This document shows, in pieces, positions 29,665 through 39,516 of a stretch of 64,000 nucleotides of DNA. The notes below the pieces were generated by a model. That model had not been told where the DNA came from. It saw nothing but the letters and a program-made list of their open reading frames with translations, and did no database searches. The number at the start of each line of letters is the position of its first letter. Positions within the stretch are counted from its first letter, which is position 1. Location: contig NZ_QVLP01000018.1 of assembly GCF_003569805.1 (NCBI RefSeq), forward strand, positions 208,024 through 272,023. Direction: 5' to 3'. Both the position numbers and the translations under genes were made by a program. Source of the stretch: Microbacterium halotolerans. GTDB taxonomy: Bacteria > Actinomycetota > Actinomycetes > Actinomycetales > Microbacteriaceae.

Positions 29665-30753
29665 TCAGCCGGATGCCTCGCCGCCGATGCGGTCCGCCAG
29701 CACGGGCACGAGCTCGTCGAGCAGGAACGGCAGGCTCAGCACCGTCACGAACGAGGTCGCGGCGCCCACCGGGTCATCGGAATCGGCGAAGATCTCCCGC
29801 CCCTCGGTGTGCACGGGCAGCGACTGGTACAGCGGGCCACCGACCTCATCCGCTTCGCCCGAGTCGATCCACACGATCACATCGACATCGAGCAGGTCGA
29901 CCTGCTCCTCGCTGAGGCTCGCCCCGAATGAGTCGCCTGCGATGTCCGCGATTCCCTCCGGCAGCTCGAACCCCAGCTCGGTCAGGAACCGGCCGCGCGG
30001 GTCTTCTGGGCCATAGACGAAGACGCCTTCGTACGGCATGGCCATCACCGCCGTCGCGTCGGCGAACTCCGGGTGCTCGGTGCGCACCGCTTCGAACTGA
30101 GTCTCGACATCGGTGACGAGATCTTCGGCCTCGTCCGGCATGCCGACGGCCTGGCCGACGGTGCGGGTGAGCTCCTCCCATCCGATGCCGTAGTCCACCA
30201 GCCCCTCCGGCTGGGCGACGGTGGGGGCGATATCGGAGAGCCTCTGATAGTCCTCCTCGGATATGCCGGAGTACAGCGCGAGGATCAGGTCCGGATCCTG
30301 TTCGAGGATGCCCTCGAAATCGAGGTCCTCCGAGCTGTCGATCACCTCCGGCAGCTCCCCGCCGGCCGCCTCGAGTTCGTCTGTCGCCCATGGATTGATG
30401 GCGCCGGGCTGCGCGCTGAACCATTCCGTGGTGGCGACCGGCACGATCCCGAGGGCGAGCAGTGCGTCCTGGTCCATCAGCCCCACCGTGGCCACCCGCT
30501 CCGGCTGTTCGGAGATCGTCGTACTGCCATAGGTGTGCTCGACGGTCACAGGGAAGGACGTGTCCGCAGATGCTCCGCTGCTCTGCTCCTCCGCTGCTCC
30601 TCCGCCGTCGCCGACGCCGCACCCTGCGACGAGGAGCAGCCCTGACGCCGATGCGGCCAGGAGCGCACGACCGACCGCACTCAGGTGCGGAGCTCGGCGG
30701 GGATCCACGCGGCCCCAGCTCGTCTGTGCCCTTCGAATGCCGAATCTGCTCAC
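29665..30753 (-). CDS. Iron-siderophore ABC transporter substrate-binding lipoprotein
   Basis: The 362-residue protein starts at a GTG seven to eight bases after GGGAG. It has a basic N-terminus, hydrophobic stretch and lipobox LVAGC, then a FepB/FhuD-type fold (ERVATVGLMDQDALLALGIVPV, FEGILEQDPDLILALY). This family binds ferric siderophores outside the membrane. It ends the minus-strand siderophore locus but has its own iron-box promoter. It is similar over its length to the lipoprotein at 42.6-43.6 kb, so the two are probably paralogues. Confidence 0.92.
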   Translation of the reverse strand: MSRFGIRRAQTSWGRVDPRRAPHLSAVGRALLAASASGLLLVAGCGVGDGGGAAEEQSSGASADTSFPVTVEHTYGSTTISEQPERVATVGLMDQDALLALGIVPVATTEWFSAQPGAINPWATDELEAAGGELPEVIDSSEDLDFEGILEQDPDLILALYSGISEEDYQRLSDIAPTVAQPEGLVDYGIGWEELTRTVGQAVGMPDEAEDLVTDVETQFEAVRTEHPEFADATAVMAMPYEGVFVYGPEDPRGRFLTELGFELPEGIADIAGDSFGASLSEEQVDLLDVDVIVWIDSGEADEVGGPLYQSLPVHTEGREIFADSDDPVGAATSFVTVLSLPFLLDELVPVLADRIGGEASG

Positions 30754-30820
30754 GCTGTCGCTCCCGATTCCTCGTATCTCGTGGTCGAACACCCGGTGCG
30801 TGCCACCGTTGTCCCAGTAT

Positions 30821-30839
30821 TTAGCCAAGCCTACCCTTA
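30821..30839. promoter_or_regulatory. DtxR/IdeR-type iron box before siderophore lipoprotein gene
   Basis: TTAGCCAAGCCTACCCTTA fits the DtxR/IdeR consensus at about 13 of 19 positions and is very close to the box before dtxR. On the minus strand its TAGGCT could be the -10, placing the repressor on the promoter 68 bases before the GTG. Confidence 0.55.
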
Positions 30840-30930
30840 GTTACTCTTCTCCGACCACATGGCCGATGGCGACCGGGAGGTCTCCTCAAGACGGGCGTTC
30901 GGTGCCTTGCGCTGCACGGTCGGCACGAAC

Positions 30931-32688
30931 TCACCTGCCCGTGACGGCCTGCTGTCCGGGCTCCGACGCTCGCCACAGTCGCGCGTAGACGCCGTCCGCG
31001 GCGAGGAGGTCGGCATGGGTGCCGACCTCGGCGATCCGGCCCTGCTCCATCACGATGATCCTGTCGCAGGCGGCGGCCTGGGACAGCCGGTGCGCGATCA
31101 CCAGCCCGGTCCGCCCCTCCAGCACTCGTTCGGCGGCACGGTCGAGGACGCCGGCGTCGGCCGACCCCGCCTCGGCGGTCGCCTCGTCCATGATGACCAT
31201 CTCCGGGTCGGTCAGAATGATCCGGGCCAGGGCGAGCTGCTGGGCCTGTGCCGAGGTCAGCTCGTCTCCGGCAGCGCCCAGAGCGCTGTCGAGGCCATCG
31301 GGCAGCAGATCGAGCAGGCCGGCTGCGCCGGTGGCCTCCAACGCTGCCCGGATGTCTTCGTCGCCGGCCTGCGGAGCCGCGAGAGTGAGGTTCTCCCGCA
31401 GCGTGCCCGCGAACACGTGAGACTCCTGGGTGATCATGGCGGTGCTCCCGGAACGCAAGACGGATCCGCTCGTCGGAGCGTGGATGCCCGCCAGCACCCT
31501 GGCGAGAGTCGTCTTCCCCGCGCCGGATGCGCCGACGACCGCTACTCGCTCCCTTGTCCCGATCGAGAGGTCGACGCCGTGGAGCACCCGCTCGTCGGCG
31601 TAGGCGAAGGTCACCTCGCGCAGCCGGACCTTCGCCTCCGTCACCGCCGGAGTCTGCTCGGTCTGCTCGGTCCGCTCGTCGGGGTGATCACCGTGTCCGG
31701 GGCCGGTCATGGTGATCACCCCGACGATACGACCCAGTGACGCGAGCGCCGACTGAAGCACGTCGACGACCATCAGCAGCTGGTTGATGGGACCGAACAG
31801 CCGCAGGAAGAACAGCATGGCGGTGGTGGCCGCGCCGATGGTCGAGTGTCCGGCGCTGATCAGCAGGTAGCCGGCGGCGAGGATGCCCGCCATGCCGAGG
31901 TACTCGGCGAGGTTGAGGCGCCCGAAGAACATGTTCTGCACCGTGCGGGCCCGCAGGCTGTGACCGACGACGGCCCAGGAGGCCCCGAGCACCGTGTCGT
32001 GACGGCGTTCGCTCAGCCCGAAACCGAGCACGGTGTCGCGCCCGCGCAGCGATTCCAGAATGTGCTGGGCACGCTCGCCCATCGCGGCGCGCTCGGCCTG
32101 GTAGACGGGCGGTGCGGTGGAGAGATACCAGCGCAGGGTAAGGACGTAGACGGGCAGCGTGACAGCAAGCGCCGCTCCGTAGCGCCAGTCGAGGGCGGTC
32201 ATCCCGCCGAGGGTGACGATGATCGTGAACCCCGCGCTCGTCAGCGCCGGGACCACCCGAGGTGCGGCGTCGGCCACCTGGGCGACGTCGTCGCTGGCGC
32301 GGGCGAGGAGGTCGCCGGTGCCGGCCCGCTCCACGACGCCCTGCGGCAGCGTCATCGCCCGGGCGACGAGCCGTTCGCGCAGGTCGGCCAGGATGGCCTG
32401 GTAGGCACGGGCGGCCAGCACGATCGTCAGCGCGGTTCCCACGGCGCCGGCGATGGCGGCGCCGACCGCCGCGACGGTGATCATGGCGACTGTGCCGAGA
32501 CCTGCGGCACCTGCCTCGATGAGGTCGACGAGGGCGCCGAGCATCGCGGGGAAGAGCAGCCCCAGTGCGGCCGAGAGCAGGCCGAGGCCGATGGCAGCGG
32601 CGAGCACGAGCCGGTGCCCATGGCTCGCCCGCCGCAGCTCTGTCCAGATCTCCCGAGCCCCGGCGATCGGCAGGATCGACGCGCTCAC
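30931..32688 (-). CDS. ABC half-transporter B (exporter fold), canonical Walker motifs
   Basis: The 585-residue protein joins a six-helix ABC-exporter membrane domain to an ATPase. Walker A is GASGAGKTT near residue 380 and Walker B is MVIMDEATAEAG, but the signature is LTSAQAQQLALARIIL instead of LSGGQ. The GTG at 32688 overlaps the previous stop (GTGA). It pairs with the next gene into a heterodimer. In an iron locus this resembles the IrtAB siderophore importer of mycobacteria; siderophore export is possible. Confidence 0.9.
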   Translation of the reverse strand: MSASILPIAGAREIWTELRRASHGHRLVLAAAIGLGLLSAALGLLFPAMLGALVDLIEAGAAGLGTVAMITVAAVGAAIAGAVGTALTIVLAARAYQAILADLRERLVARAMTLPQGVVERAGTGDLLARASDDVAQVADAAPRVVPALTSAGFTIIVTLGGMTALDWRYGAALAVTLPVYVLTLRWYLSTAPPVYQAERAAMGERAQHILESLRGRDTVLGFGLSERRHDTVLGASWAVVGHSLRARTVQNMFFGRLNLAEYLGMAGILAAGYLLISAGHSTIGAATTAMLFFLRLFGPINQLLMVVDVLQSALASLGRIVGVITMTGPGHGDHPDERTEQTEQTPAVTEAKVRLREVTFAYADERVLHGVDLSIGTRERVAVVGASGAGKTTLARVLAGIHAPTSGSVLRSGSTAMITQESHVFAGTLRENLTLAAPQAGDEDIRAALEATGAAGLLDLLPDGLDSALGAAGDELTSAQAQQLALARIILTDPEMVIMDEATAEAGSADAGVLDRAAERVLEGRTGLVIAHRLSQAAACDRIIVMEQGRIAEVGTHADLLAADGVYARLWRASEPGQQAVTGR

Positions 32689-34430
32689 GGCACACCCGCC
32701 GTCGCGCGGCGCAGGTCGACGACGCGATCGCATCTGCTGAGCAGGGCCGGGGACGACGCGATGAGGAGCGTCGACCGTCCGTTCCGGATCTCGCGCAGGC
32801 GGTCGGCGATGGCCGTCTCGGTCACCGCGTCCACCGATGTCGTTGGGTCGTGCAGCACCAGTACCGGCGCGTCGACGGCGAGCGCTCGCGCCAGGGCCAC
32901 ACGCTGGCGCTGCCCGCCGGAGAGACGGCCGCCGTTCTGGCCGACCTGGCGTTCCCGGCCGCCGTGTGCGGCTGTGGAGAAGTCGTCGCACGCCGCGGCC
33001 GTCAACGCGGCCCGTCTGAGTCCCGGCGGGGCGCCGGGCACGTCGAGGTTCTCCGCGATCGTGCCGCTGAACAGCACGGCCTCGTGCGGTGCCACCGTCA
33101 CCCGCGATCGGTAGACGGCCCGGTCGAGCTGCCCTGCGGCGATGCCGTCGATGAGCACGCGCGTCTCCCGGGCCTCCGGGTCGAGCAGGGCCGCGACGAT
33201 GCGCGCCGCCACTCGATCGTCAGCGTGGACGCCCACGAGTTCACCCGGCTCCACCCGGATCTGCTCATCGTCGTCGAGGCGGAGCTCGACCGGCGGCAGC
33301 GCGGACGGGGCGGCCGCGTCGGCGCCCAGCTCGTTCGGAGGCGCGGGGCGGACCGAATCCGCCAGGAGGTCGAGGATCCGTCCGCCAGAGGCGACGGCGG
33401 TGGCCCACCAGGTGACCGTGTCCGAGGTCAGCATGTTCAGCGGCGGCAGCAGCACCTGGGCGAGGCCGACGACGGCGATCAGCTCGCCGACGCTGATCCG
33501 CCCGTCGACGGCGAACCACCCGGCCAGGCCCGCGACGGCGGCGACGAAGGCACCGCTGACCGCGTTGCTCCCGGCGAGATATCTGCCCAGCGCGCCGACG
33601 CTGCGGTGCGCGCCGGAGAGAGCCGCACGGCTGGAGCTCCGATACCGCCTGGTCGCCTCGTGTTCGGCACCGACGCCCTTGATCACCCGGTAGCCGGCCA
33701 CCAGATCGGTGGCCTGCCCCACCGCCGCCGCGAGCAGCGTCTGCGAGCGGTGCCTGCTGCGGGCGAACGGACCGCTCATCGCTCCCATCGCCGCCACGGC
33801 CACGGGCGCGCCGATCGCGACGGCCACGCCGAGCGGCCAGTAGATCACGAACAGCGTCACGGCGATGAAACCGATCCCCACCAGGCTGCCGATGGGGAAC
33901 ACTCCGATCGTCACGGCCAGGGACAGCCCCGAGACGTCGTTGGTCGCCGTCGACAGGACGGCTCCGTCGGCCTGTCCGATCGTCCGATGCCGCGGATGCA
34001 GTGCAGCTGCCGACAGCATCGAGCGCAGCCGGTGCTGCGTCAGCTGCACGGCCCGGGTGGAGAGCAGGGCGGCGAAGCGGAACCCCAGTGACAGCATCAG
34101 GAAGTCCAGGCCGAGCACGAGCAGCCAGAACCCGGTCTGCCTCATGTCTCCACTCGCCAGTCCCCGGTCGATCGCCAGCCCCATCACCACGGGGACCAGC
34201 GCCTCGCCGACCTGGTGGACGGTGGACAGGAAGGCGGCGGGGAGCGTCAGCTGCCGAGCCGCGAAGATCGTCCTGAGCGTGAACCGCCGTGCCGTCGTCC
34301 CCTCGCCCGACGTCAGCGGTGCGGCGACGGGCGCCTGTCGCGGCGGCCGGCCGAGCACCGGCAGCCAACGTGTCAGCCGTCCTCTGCCCAGACCGGCGGG
34401 ATCGTCGCCGCGTCGCCTATGGATCGACAT
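32685..34430 (-). CDS. ABC half-transporter A (exporter fold), degenerate Walker motifs
   Basis: The 581-residue protein has an exporter-type membrane domain and an ATPase in which the P-loop is replaced by GVHADDRVAARIV near residue 400 (no GK[ST]) and Walker B reads VLVLHDPTTSVD. The signature LSGGQRQRVALARAL is intact. It therefore cannot bind ATP normally but can complete the partner's site. ATG 34430 is used; it overlaps the preceding lipoprotein gene by 14 bases, with GAGG nine bases upstream. Confidence 0.88.
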   Translation of the reverse strand: MSIHRRRGDDPAGLGRGRLTRWLPVLGRPPRQAPVAAPLTSGEGTTARRFTLRTIFAARQLTLPAAFLSTVHQVGEALVPVVMGLAIDRGLASGDMRQTGFWLLVLGLDFLMLSLGFRFAALLSTRAVQLTQHRLRSMLSAAALHPRHRTIGQADGAVLSTATNDVSGLSLAVTIGVFPIGSLVGIGFIAVTLFVIYWPLGVAVAIGAPVAVAAMGAMSGPFARSRHRSQTLLAAAVGQATDLVAGYRVIKGVGAEHEATRRYRSSSRAALSGAHRSVGALGRYLAGSNAVSGAFVAAVAGLAGWFAVDGRISVGELIAVVGLAQVLLPPLNMLTSDTVTWWATAVASGGRILDLLADSVRPAPPNELGADAAAPSALPPVELRLDDDEQIRVEPGELVGVHADDRVAARIVAALLDPEARETRVLIDGIAAGQLDRAVYRSRVTVAPHEAVLFSGTIAENLDVPGAPPGLRRAALTAAACDDFSTAAHGGRERQVGQNGGRLSGGQRQRVALARALAVDAPVLVLHDPTTSVDAVTETAIADRLREIRNGRSTLLIASSPALLSRCDRVVDLRRATAGVP

Positions 34431-35436
34431 GCACAAGCACCTCGTCCTCGAGCCGGTCGAGATACTCTGCGGCATCCGAATAGCTTCGGATATTGGCGTG
34501 GACCTCGTAGACGTCTCCTGCCTGGGCTGCTGGCAGCGCTTGGAACAGGCTGTTGCCGAAGACCTCCTCCAGCGGCGGCCACGTGCTTCCGTCCGCGTTG
34601 GCCGGGGTCAGGATGAAGTCGGCCCCGCCGAGATACTCGTCCACGTATTCGAGTGAGTAGTTCCCGTAGCCGAAGGCGGCACGTTCCTCGCCCGGCTCCG
34701 GAACCTCCGGAGCGATCGCGATACCGAGGTCCCTCAGCGTCGCTCCGATCTCACCGGTCTGGAACAGAACGGCGAACTCGGCATCGCCGTCACCGGCGGT
34801 GATCGCGGCCCACTGGCGGTCGAATATCACCTCGGCATAGGACTGCTGCAGATCGGCGATCGTGGTCTCATATGCGTCGCGCGTATTGGCCAGTGCGTCC
34901 TGCGCACCGGTCGCATCCGCGAGGCCGTCGACGACCGTCTGCCAGTCCCCGCGACTGTCACCGAAGTAGATGGCCGTCGGCGCGATAGCAGACAGCTGCT
35001 CGTAGACCTCCTCCTCGATCTCGTAGGCATCGCCCACGATCAGGTCCGGCTCGGCAGCGGCGATGGCCTCATAGTTCAGCTCTCCGAACGATCCGACCGT
35101 CTCCAAACCGTCGATGAACGCATTCTGCTCATCGGTGTACTCCTGCGCCCACCGGCTGTAGTCCTGGGCAGCCACCGGCGTGACATCGAGCGATTGCAGC
35201 TGCCACACGGTGTTGTACGAGACTGCGGCGATGCGCTGAGGATCGGACGGAACCGTCACCTCGCCGTAGTGCGTCTCGATCACCCGCGTGTCCGCAGGCC
35301 CGGCATCGTCCGCCGGCGCCGCACCGGCGGCGCAGCCGGCCACCAGAGCGAGGACCGCCCCGGCGGCGACGGCGCCCAGCATCCGGATCTGTGCCGTGTT
35401 CCTGGCTCCGCGTGCCGCGGACATGTTCGCCCTCAT
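34417..35436 (-). CDS. Iron-siderophore substrate-binding lipoprotein
   Basis: The 339-residue protein has a signal with lipobox LVAGC (near residue 34) and a FepB/FhuD fold (RIAAVSYNTVWQLQSLDVTP, YEAIAAAEPDLIVGDAYE). ATG 35436 overlaps the preceding stop (ATGA), so it is co-translated with another binding protein. Directly downstream are the ABC half-transporters. Which transporter it serves is not clear. Confidence 0.9.
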   Translation of the reverse strand: MRANMSAARGARNTAQIRMLGAVAAGAVLALVAGCAAGAAPADDAGPADTRVIETHYGEVTVPSDPQRIAAVSYNTVWQLQSLDVTPVAAQDYSRWAQEYTDEQNAFIDGLETVGSFGELNYEAIAAAEPDLIVGDAYEIEEEVYEQLSAIAPTAIYFGDSRGDWQTVVDGLADATGAQDALANTRDAYETTIADLQQSYAEVIFDRQWAAITAGDGDAEFAVLFQTGEIGATLRDLGIAIAPEVPEPGEERAAFGYGNYSLEYVDEYLGGADFILTPANADGSTWPPLEEVFGNSLFQALPAAQAGDVYEVHANIRSYSDAAEYLDRLEDEVLVHVDP

Positions 35437-36476
35437 GCCGCGACCATCTCCTCGAGCCGGCGCGCCAGCGCGCACGCAGCACGGGCGAGCCCGTTGTTCA
35501 GCGTGAGGTCGAGGCTGTGGACGTTCCCGCTCTGGGCCGCAGGCAGCCGCCGGAACGTCGGGGTCTGGCCGAGTGCCGGGCGCTCATCGAAGGCATAGAT
35601 CGCCAGCGTGTTGGCTTCGGAGACCCGGTCGAGGTTCTCCGGCGACAGCTCGTAGTAGCCGTTCTCGTGGGCTCCCGGCTCATACTGCGGAACGGCGATT
35701 CCCAGATCGGCAGCGACCTCATTGGCCTGTGACTCTGTGATGACCCACAGGCCCCCGTCGTCGAGGGCCGTGCCGAAGATCAGCGTCGTCGCGTCGAGCT
35801 GGGTGCCGGATCGGGCGCGGATCTCGGCGACGAGGTCGTTGTACCGCTCGATCTCCTCATCGACGACCTGATCACGCCTGAGCCTGGACGCCTGGTCCCG
35901 CATCGTCTGTCGCCATCCGGTGCTTCCGGACGCCACCGCCAGGACGGGCGCGATCTCCGACAGCCGTGAGTTCCCGTAGAAGTCGCCGACCCATGCAGCC
36001 TGTCGCATCACGATCAGATCCGGTTCGAGAGCGGCGATCCTCTCGTAGTCGGGTTCGTTCGTCTCGGCGAAGTCGAAGGTCTCCAGATCAGCGGGCATCA
36101 GATCGCCGAACTCGTCGAAGAGGGCTCCGTCGCGGCCGAAGAAGAAGCCGGAGGCGATGACGGGATACCCGCAGGTCAGGGCGAACTCCAGGTCGGCGCG
36201 GCCCTCGACCACGAGAACCCGTTGCGGATCGGCAGGGATCCTCCCGGAGAACTCCAGATAGTCGTAGTCGATCAGATCGTCTCCGGCCCCTGCCCCCGTT
36301 CCGCTGTCGGGGCTGCATCCGACGAGCACTCCCGCCATCGTCACTGCGCCCAGCCCGAACAGGTGTCGGCGGGTGATGTCGGCCCGGTTCGACGAGCGGC
36401 GGGAGCGCAGGGTGCGTGCACGGCGGACAGAGCGCAGGGCACTGCCCGAGCGCGGCCGCGACAGGATTGCGGTCAT
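35433..36476 (-). CDS. Iron-siderophore substrate-binding protein (Tat-type lipoprotein signal)
   Basis: The 347-residue protein has a long Arg-rich N-terminus with TRRHLFGLGAVTMAGVLVGC: a twin-arginine-like motif followed by a lipobox, which suggests Tat export of a folded protein. The mature part is a ferric-siderophore binding fold (YERIAALEPDLIVMRQAAWV). It lies 57 bases after the FepC-type ATPase gene and overlaps the next lipoprotein gene. Confidence 0.9.
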   Translation of the reverse strand: MTAILSRPRSGSALRSVRRARTLRSRRSSNRADITRRHLFGLGAVTMAGVLVGCSPDSGTGAGAGDDLIDYDYLEFSGRIPADPQRVLVVEGRADLEFALTCGYPVIASGFFFGRDGALFDEFGDLMPADLETFDFAETNEPDYERIAALEPDLIVMRQAAWVGDFYGNSRLSEIAPVLAVASGSTGWRQTMRDQASRLRRDQVVDEEIERYNDLVAEIRARSGTQLDATTLIFGTALDDGGLWVITESQANEVAADLGIAVPQYEPGAHENGYYELSPENLDRVSEANTLAIYAFDERPALGQTPTFRRLPAAQSGNVHSLDLTLNNGLARAACALARRLEEMVAA

Positions 36477-36533
36477 TTGTTGTTCCTCTCTCGATGACTG
36501 CTCGACCGGGGGCGCGGTGTGCGCCGCCGGCGG

Positions 36534-37373
36534 TCAGGCGCGGTCCCTGCCCAGCGGAACCACGGTGGGCTTGCCGACCACCGGGTCGGGTACCACGACG
36601 CAGCGCAGGCCGAAGACCTCCTCGACCAGGTCTGCCGTGACGATCTCGGACGGGGGCCCTTCTGCGACGACCGCACCATCCTTCATGGCGATCAGGTGAC
36701 TGGCGTAGCGGGCGGCGTGGTTGAGATCGTGGAGCACCGCGACGAGCGTTCTGCCTTCTCTGTGGAGGTCGGTGAAGAGCTCGAGGAGATCGATCTGGTA
36801 GGCGATGTCCAGGAAGGTGGTCGGCTCGTCCAGGAGCAGGATGTTCGTCTGCTGCGCCAGCACCATGGCCACCCAGACGCGCTGGCGCTGCCCACCGGAG
36901 AGCTCGTCGACCAGACGCCCGGACAGCGGGCTCACCCCGGTGGCCTCCATGGCCTGTGCCACCGCGTGCTCGTCGTCCTCGCTCCACTGCCGCAGCAGGC
37001 CCTGGTGCGGGTAACGGCCGCGCGCCACCAGATCGGCGACGGTGATGCCGTCGGGGGCCAGGGAGGACTGCGGGAGCAGCCCGAGCCGGCGGGCCACCTC
37101 TTTCGCCCGGTAGCCCGCAATCGTCCGACCGTCGAGCACGACGTCTCCCGATGCCGGCTTCAGCAGCCGGGACAGCCCCCGCAGCAGCGTCGACTTGCCG
37201 CAGGCGTTCGCTCCGACGATCACGGTGAAGGACTCGTCGGGCACGGTGACGGAGAGCGTCTCGGAGATGATCCGACTGTCGTAGCCGAGCGTGGCCCGGT
37301 CGGTGTAGAGACGTGCCGATCGCTGGCCGGAGGCGTCGGTGACGACGCCGGCACGGGTGTCTGTGGTGGTCAT
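36534..37373 (-). CDS. Iron-siderophore ABC transporter ATP-binding protein (FepC/FecE-like)
   Basis: The 279-residue ATPase has Walker A GANACGKST, signature LSGGQRQRVW and Walker B LLLDEPTTFLD, all canonical, and a FepC-like length. The ATG overlaps the stop of the second permease (ATGA). It powers the FecCD-type importer encoded just upstream. Confidence 0.94.
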   Translation of the reverse strand: MTTTDTRAGVVTDASGQRSARLYTDRATLGYDSRIISETLSVTVPDESFTVIVGANACGKSTLLRGLSRLLKPASGDVVLDGRTIAGYRAKEVARRLGLLPQSSLAPDGITVADLVARGRYPHQGLLRQWSEDDEHAVAQAMEATGVSPLSGRLVDELSGGQRQRVWVAMVLAQQTNILLLDEPTTFLDIAYQIDLLELFTDLHREGRTLVAVLHDLNHAARYASHLIAMKDGAVVAEGPPSEIVTADLVEEVFGLRCVVVPDPVVGKPTVVPLGRDRA

Positions 37374-38449
37374 GTGCGCCGCCTTGCTTCGTGGATGAGG
37401 AGCCAGACGAGGTAGCTGCCGCCGATGACGACGGTCACCACACCGACCGGCAGGGATGCGGGAAGGGCATGCTGGGCGAGGATGTCCGCGACCAGCAGGA
37501 GAAGTGCTCCCATCGTGGCCGCCGGAATCAGGGTCACCCCGGGTGTGCGAGCCAGCCGACGGGCGATCTGCGGTGCAGCCAGCGCGATGAACGAGATCGG
37601 CCCGGCCGCGGCGGTCACGGCCGCGGTGAGTGCCACGCCGGTGACGATCAGGCCGAGACGGAGCGGTTCGATCCTCACGCCCAGCGCCTTCGCCGCATCA
37701 TCGCCGAGCTCGATCTGGCGCAGTCCGGATGACTGAGCTGCGGCGACCAGCATGAGCGCCGCGATCGCTACCGATCCAGCACCCGCCTGCGCCCAGGTGA
37801 TGCCGTTGAGGCTGCCCGCGTTCCAAACGGCGGCGCTCATCGCGACCTCCAGGTCGGCGCGCAGCATCATCCAGGTGTTCAGGCTCGCCAGCATCGCTGA
37901 GATGCCGATGCCGACGATGATGAACCGGAAGCCTTGGACCCCCCGCCGGTAGGCGAGCATGTAGACGAGTGCGGCGGTCAGGATTCCCCCGACGAGCGCA
38001 CCGGCGGCGACCTGCAGATAGGAGCCGCCGATCACGATGATCACCACCAATGCGCCGGTGAAGGAGCCGGTGGAGAAGCCGATGATGTCCGGGCTCGCGA
38101 GCGGGTTGCGGGTGAGGCTCTGGAAGATGGCACCGGAGACGCCCAGCGCTGCACCGAACACGAGCGCGGCCAAGGCTCTGGGCGCTCGCCACTCGACCAC
38201 GATGAGGTTCGCCGTACCGGCCTCCTGCCCGGTCAGCGCGAGCACCACGTCGGTGAGCGGGACCGGATAGTCGCCGAGGGTGAGCGCCACCAGGGCGAGC
38301 ACGACCGAGATCCCCGCCAGCACCGCCGCCGTCACCGCACTGCGCACGGCGAAGCGGCCGCGCAGCCGCCCCGCCCTGACCCGGACCACGGCATGCCCGA
38401 AGTCGACGCGACCTGGCGCGTGCCGCGAGCCGCTGAGCTGCGTACTCAT
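37370..38449 (-). CDS. FecCD-family siderophore permease, second subunit
   Basis: A 359-residue membrane protein of the BtuC/FecCD family with about ten hydrophobic segments, family block RAPRALAALVFGAALGVSGA and QSLTRNPLASPDIIGFSTG, and a C-terminal cytoplasmic end. ATG 38449 overlaps the stop of the first permease (ATGA). Together they form the channel for ferric siderophores. Confidence 0.94.
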   Translation of the reverse strand: MSTQLSGSRHAPGRVDFGHAVVRVRAGRLRGRFAVRSAVTAAVLAGISVVLALVALTLGDYPVPLTDVVLALTGQEAGTANLIVVEWRAPRALAALVFGAALGVSGAIFQSLTRNPLASPDIIGFSTGSFTGALVVIIVIGGSYLQVAAGALVGGILTAALVYMLAYRRGVQGFRFIIVGIGISAMLASLNTWMMLRADLEVAMSAAVWNAGSLNGITWAQAGAGSVAIAALMLVAAAQSSGLRQIELGDDAAKALGVRIEPLRLGLIVTGVALTAAVTAAAGPISFIALAAPQIARRLARTPGVTLIPAATMGALLLLVADILAQHALPASLPVGVVTVVIGGSYLVWLLIHEARRRT

Positions 38450-39507
38450 AGACCGCTCGCCTTCCGGCGGCGGATCAGGACGATCAGCACCGGGGCGCCG
38501 ACGAACGCGGTCACGATCCCCACCGGCACCTCGCCGGGCCGCAGCACCACGCGCCCGAGCACATCCGAGATCAGCAGCAGCGCGGGAGCGAGCACGAGCG
38601 TGTAGCCGAAGATCCATGGCTGCGAAGGGCCCGTGATCCAGCGGGCGATGTGCGGGATCATCAACCCGATGAAGGCGATCGGCCCGGCGATCGCCGTCGC
38701 GCCGCCCGCCAGCAGAGTGACCGAGACGACGACGGCGATCCGCGTCCAGAGGATGTTGGTGCCCAGTGAAGCGGCGAGGTCCTCCCCGAGTGCGATGGAG
38801 TTCAGCGGGCGCGCGACCAGCAGCGCGATCAGCACCCCGGCGCAGAGGAACGGCAGCACAGGGAGCAGGATGTCGTAGCCGCGCCCTGCGATCGCTCCGG
38901 CATTCCAATGCCGCATCTGATCGAAGGCGGTCGGGTCCATCAGCGTCATCGCCGTGGTGATCCCGGAGAGCACGGCCCCGAGCGCGACGCCCGCCAGAGT
39001 GAGGCGCACAGGATCGGCCGGCCCGCGGCCCGCCGAGCCGATGAGATAGACGGCGACCGTGACCGCCAGCGCTCCCGCGAAGGCGAACCAGACGTATCCG
39101 AGGATCGTCCCCGCACCGAACACGGCGACGCCGATCGCCACGAAGAAGGCCGCCCCGGCGTTGACCCCGAGGATCCCCGGATCGGCGAGCGGATTACGGG
39201 TCAGCGCCTGGATGAGCGCACCTGCTACGCCGAGCGCGGCACCGACGGCGAGTCCCACCACCGTGCGGGGCGCGCGCATCTGCACGACGATGACGTGTTC
39301 TTCGACCGCCTCCGAGTAGCTGAAGATCGCGTCGAGAATCGCCGGCAGGGGGATCTGCTTGGAACCGACCGCGACGGACAGCAGTGCTACGGCGAGCAGC
39401 ACCAGGAGGAGGGTGATCAGACCGATCAGCCGCATCCGGTTTGTGCGAGCCACTCCCTGGGACGGCGATGCGTCCGAGGAACGGGAGGCTGTGATGGATG
39501 AGGTCAT
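38446..39507 (-). CDS. FecCD-family siderophore permease, first subunit
   Basis: A 353-residue BtuC/FecCD permease with RAPRTVVGLAVGAALGVAGA, ALTRNPLADPGILGVNAGA and the HIARWI segment before the final helices. It follows the siderophore-reductase fusion by nine bases and overlaps the next permease gene, so all are in one operon. Confidence 0.94.
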   Translation of the reverse strand: MTSSITASRSSDASPSQGVARTNRMRLIGLITLLLVLLAVALLSVAVGSKQIPLPAILDAIFSYSEAVEEHVIVVQMRAPRTVVGLAVGAALGVAGALIQALTRNPLADPGILGVNAGAAFFVAIGVAVFGAGTILGYVWFAFAGALAVTVAVYLIGSAGRGPADPVRLTLAGVALGAVLSGITTAMTLMDPTAFDQMRHWNAGAIAGRGYDILLPVLPFLCAGVLIALLVARPLNSIALGEDLAASLGTNILWTRIAVVVSVTLLAGGATAIAGPIAFIGLMIPHIARWITGPSQPWIFGYTLVLAPALLLISDVLGRVVLRPGEVPVGIVTAFVGAPVLIVLIRRRKASGL

Positions 39508-39516
39508 GGGCCCGCC

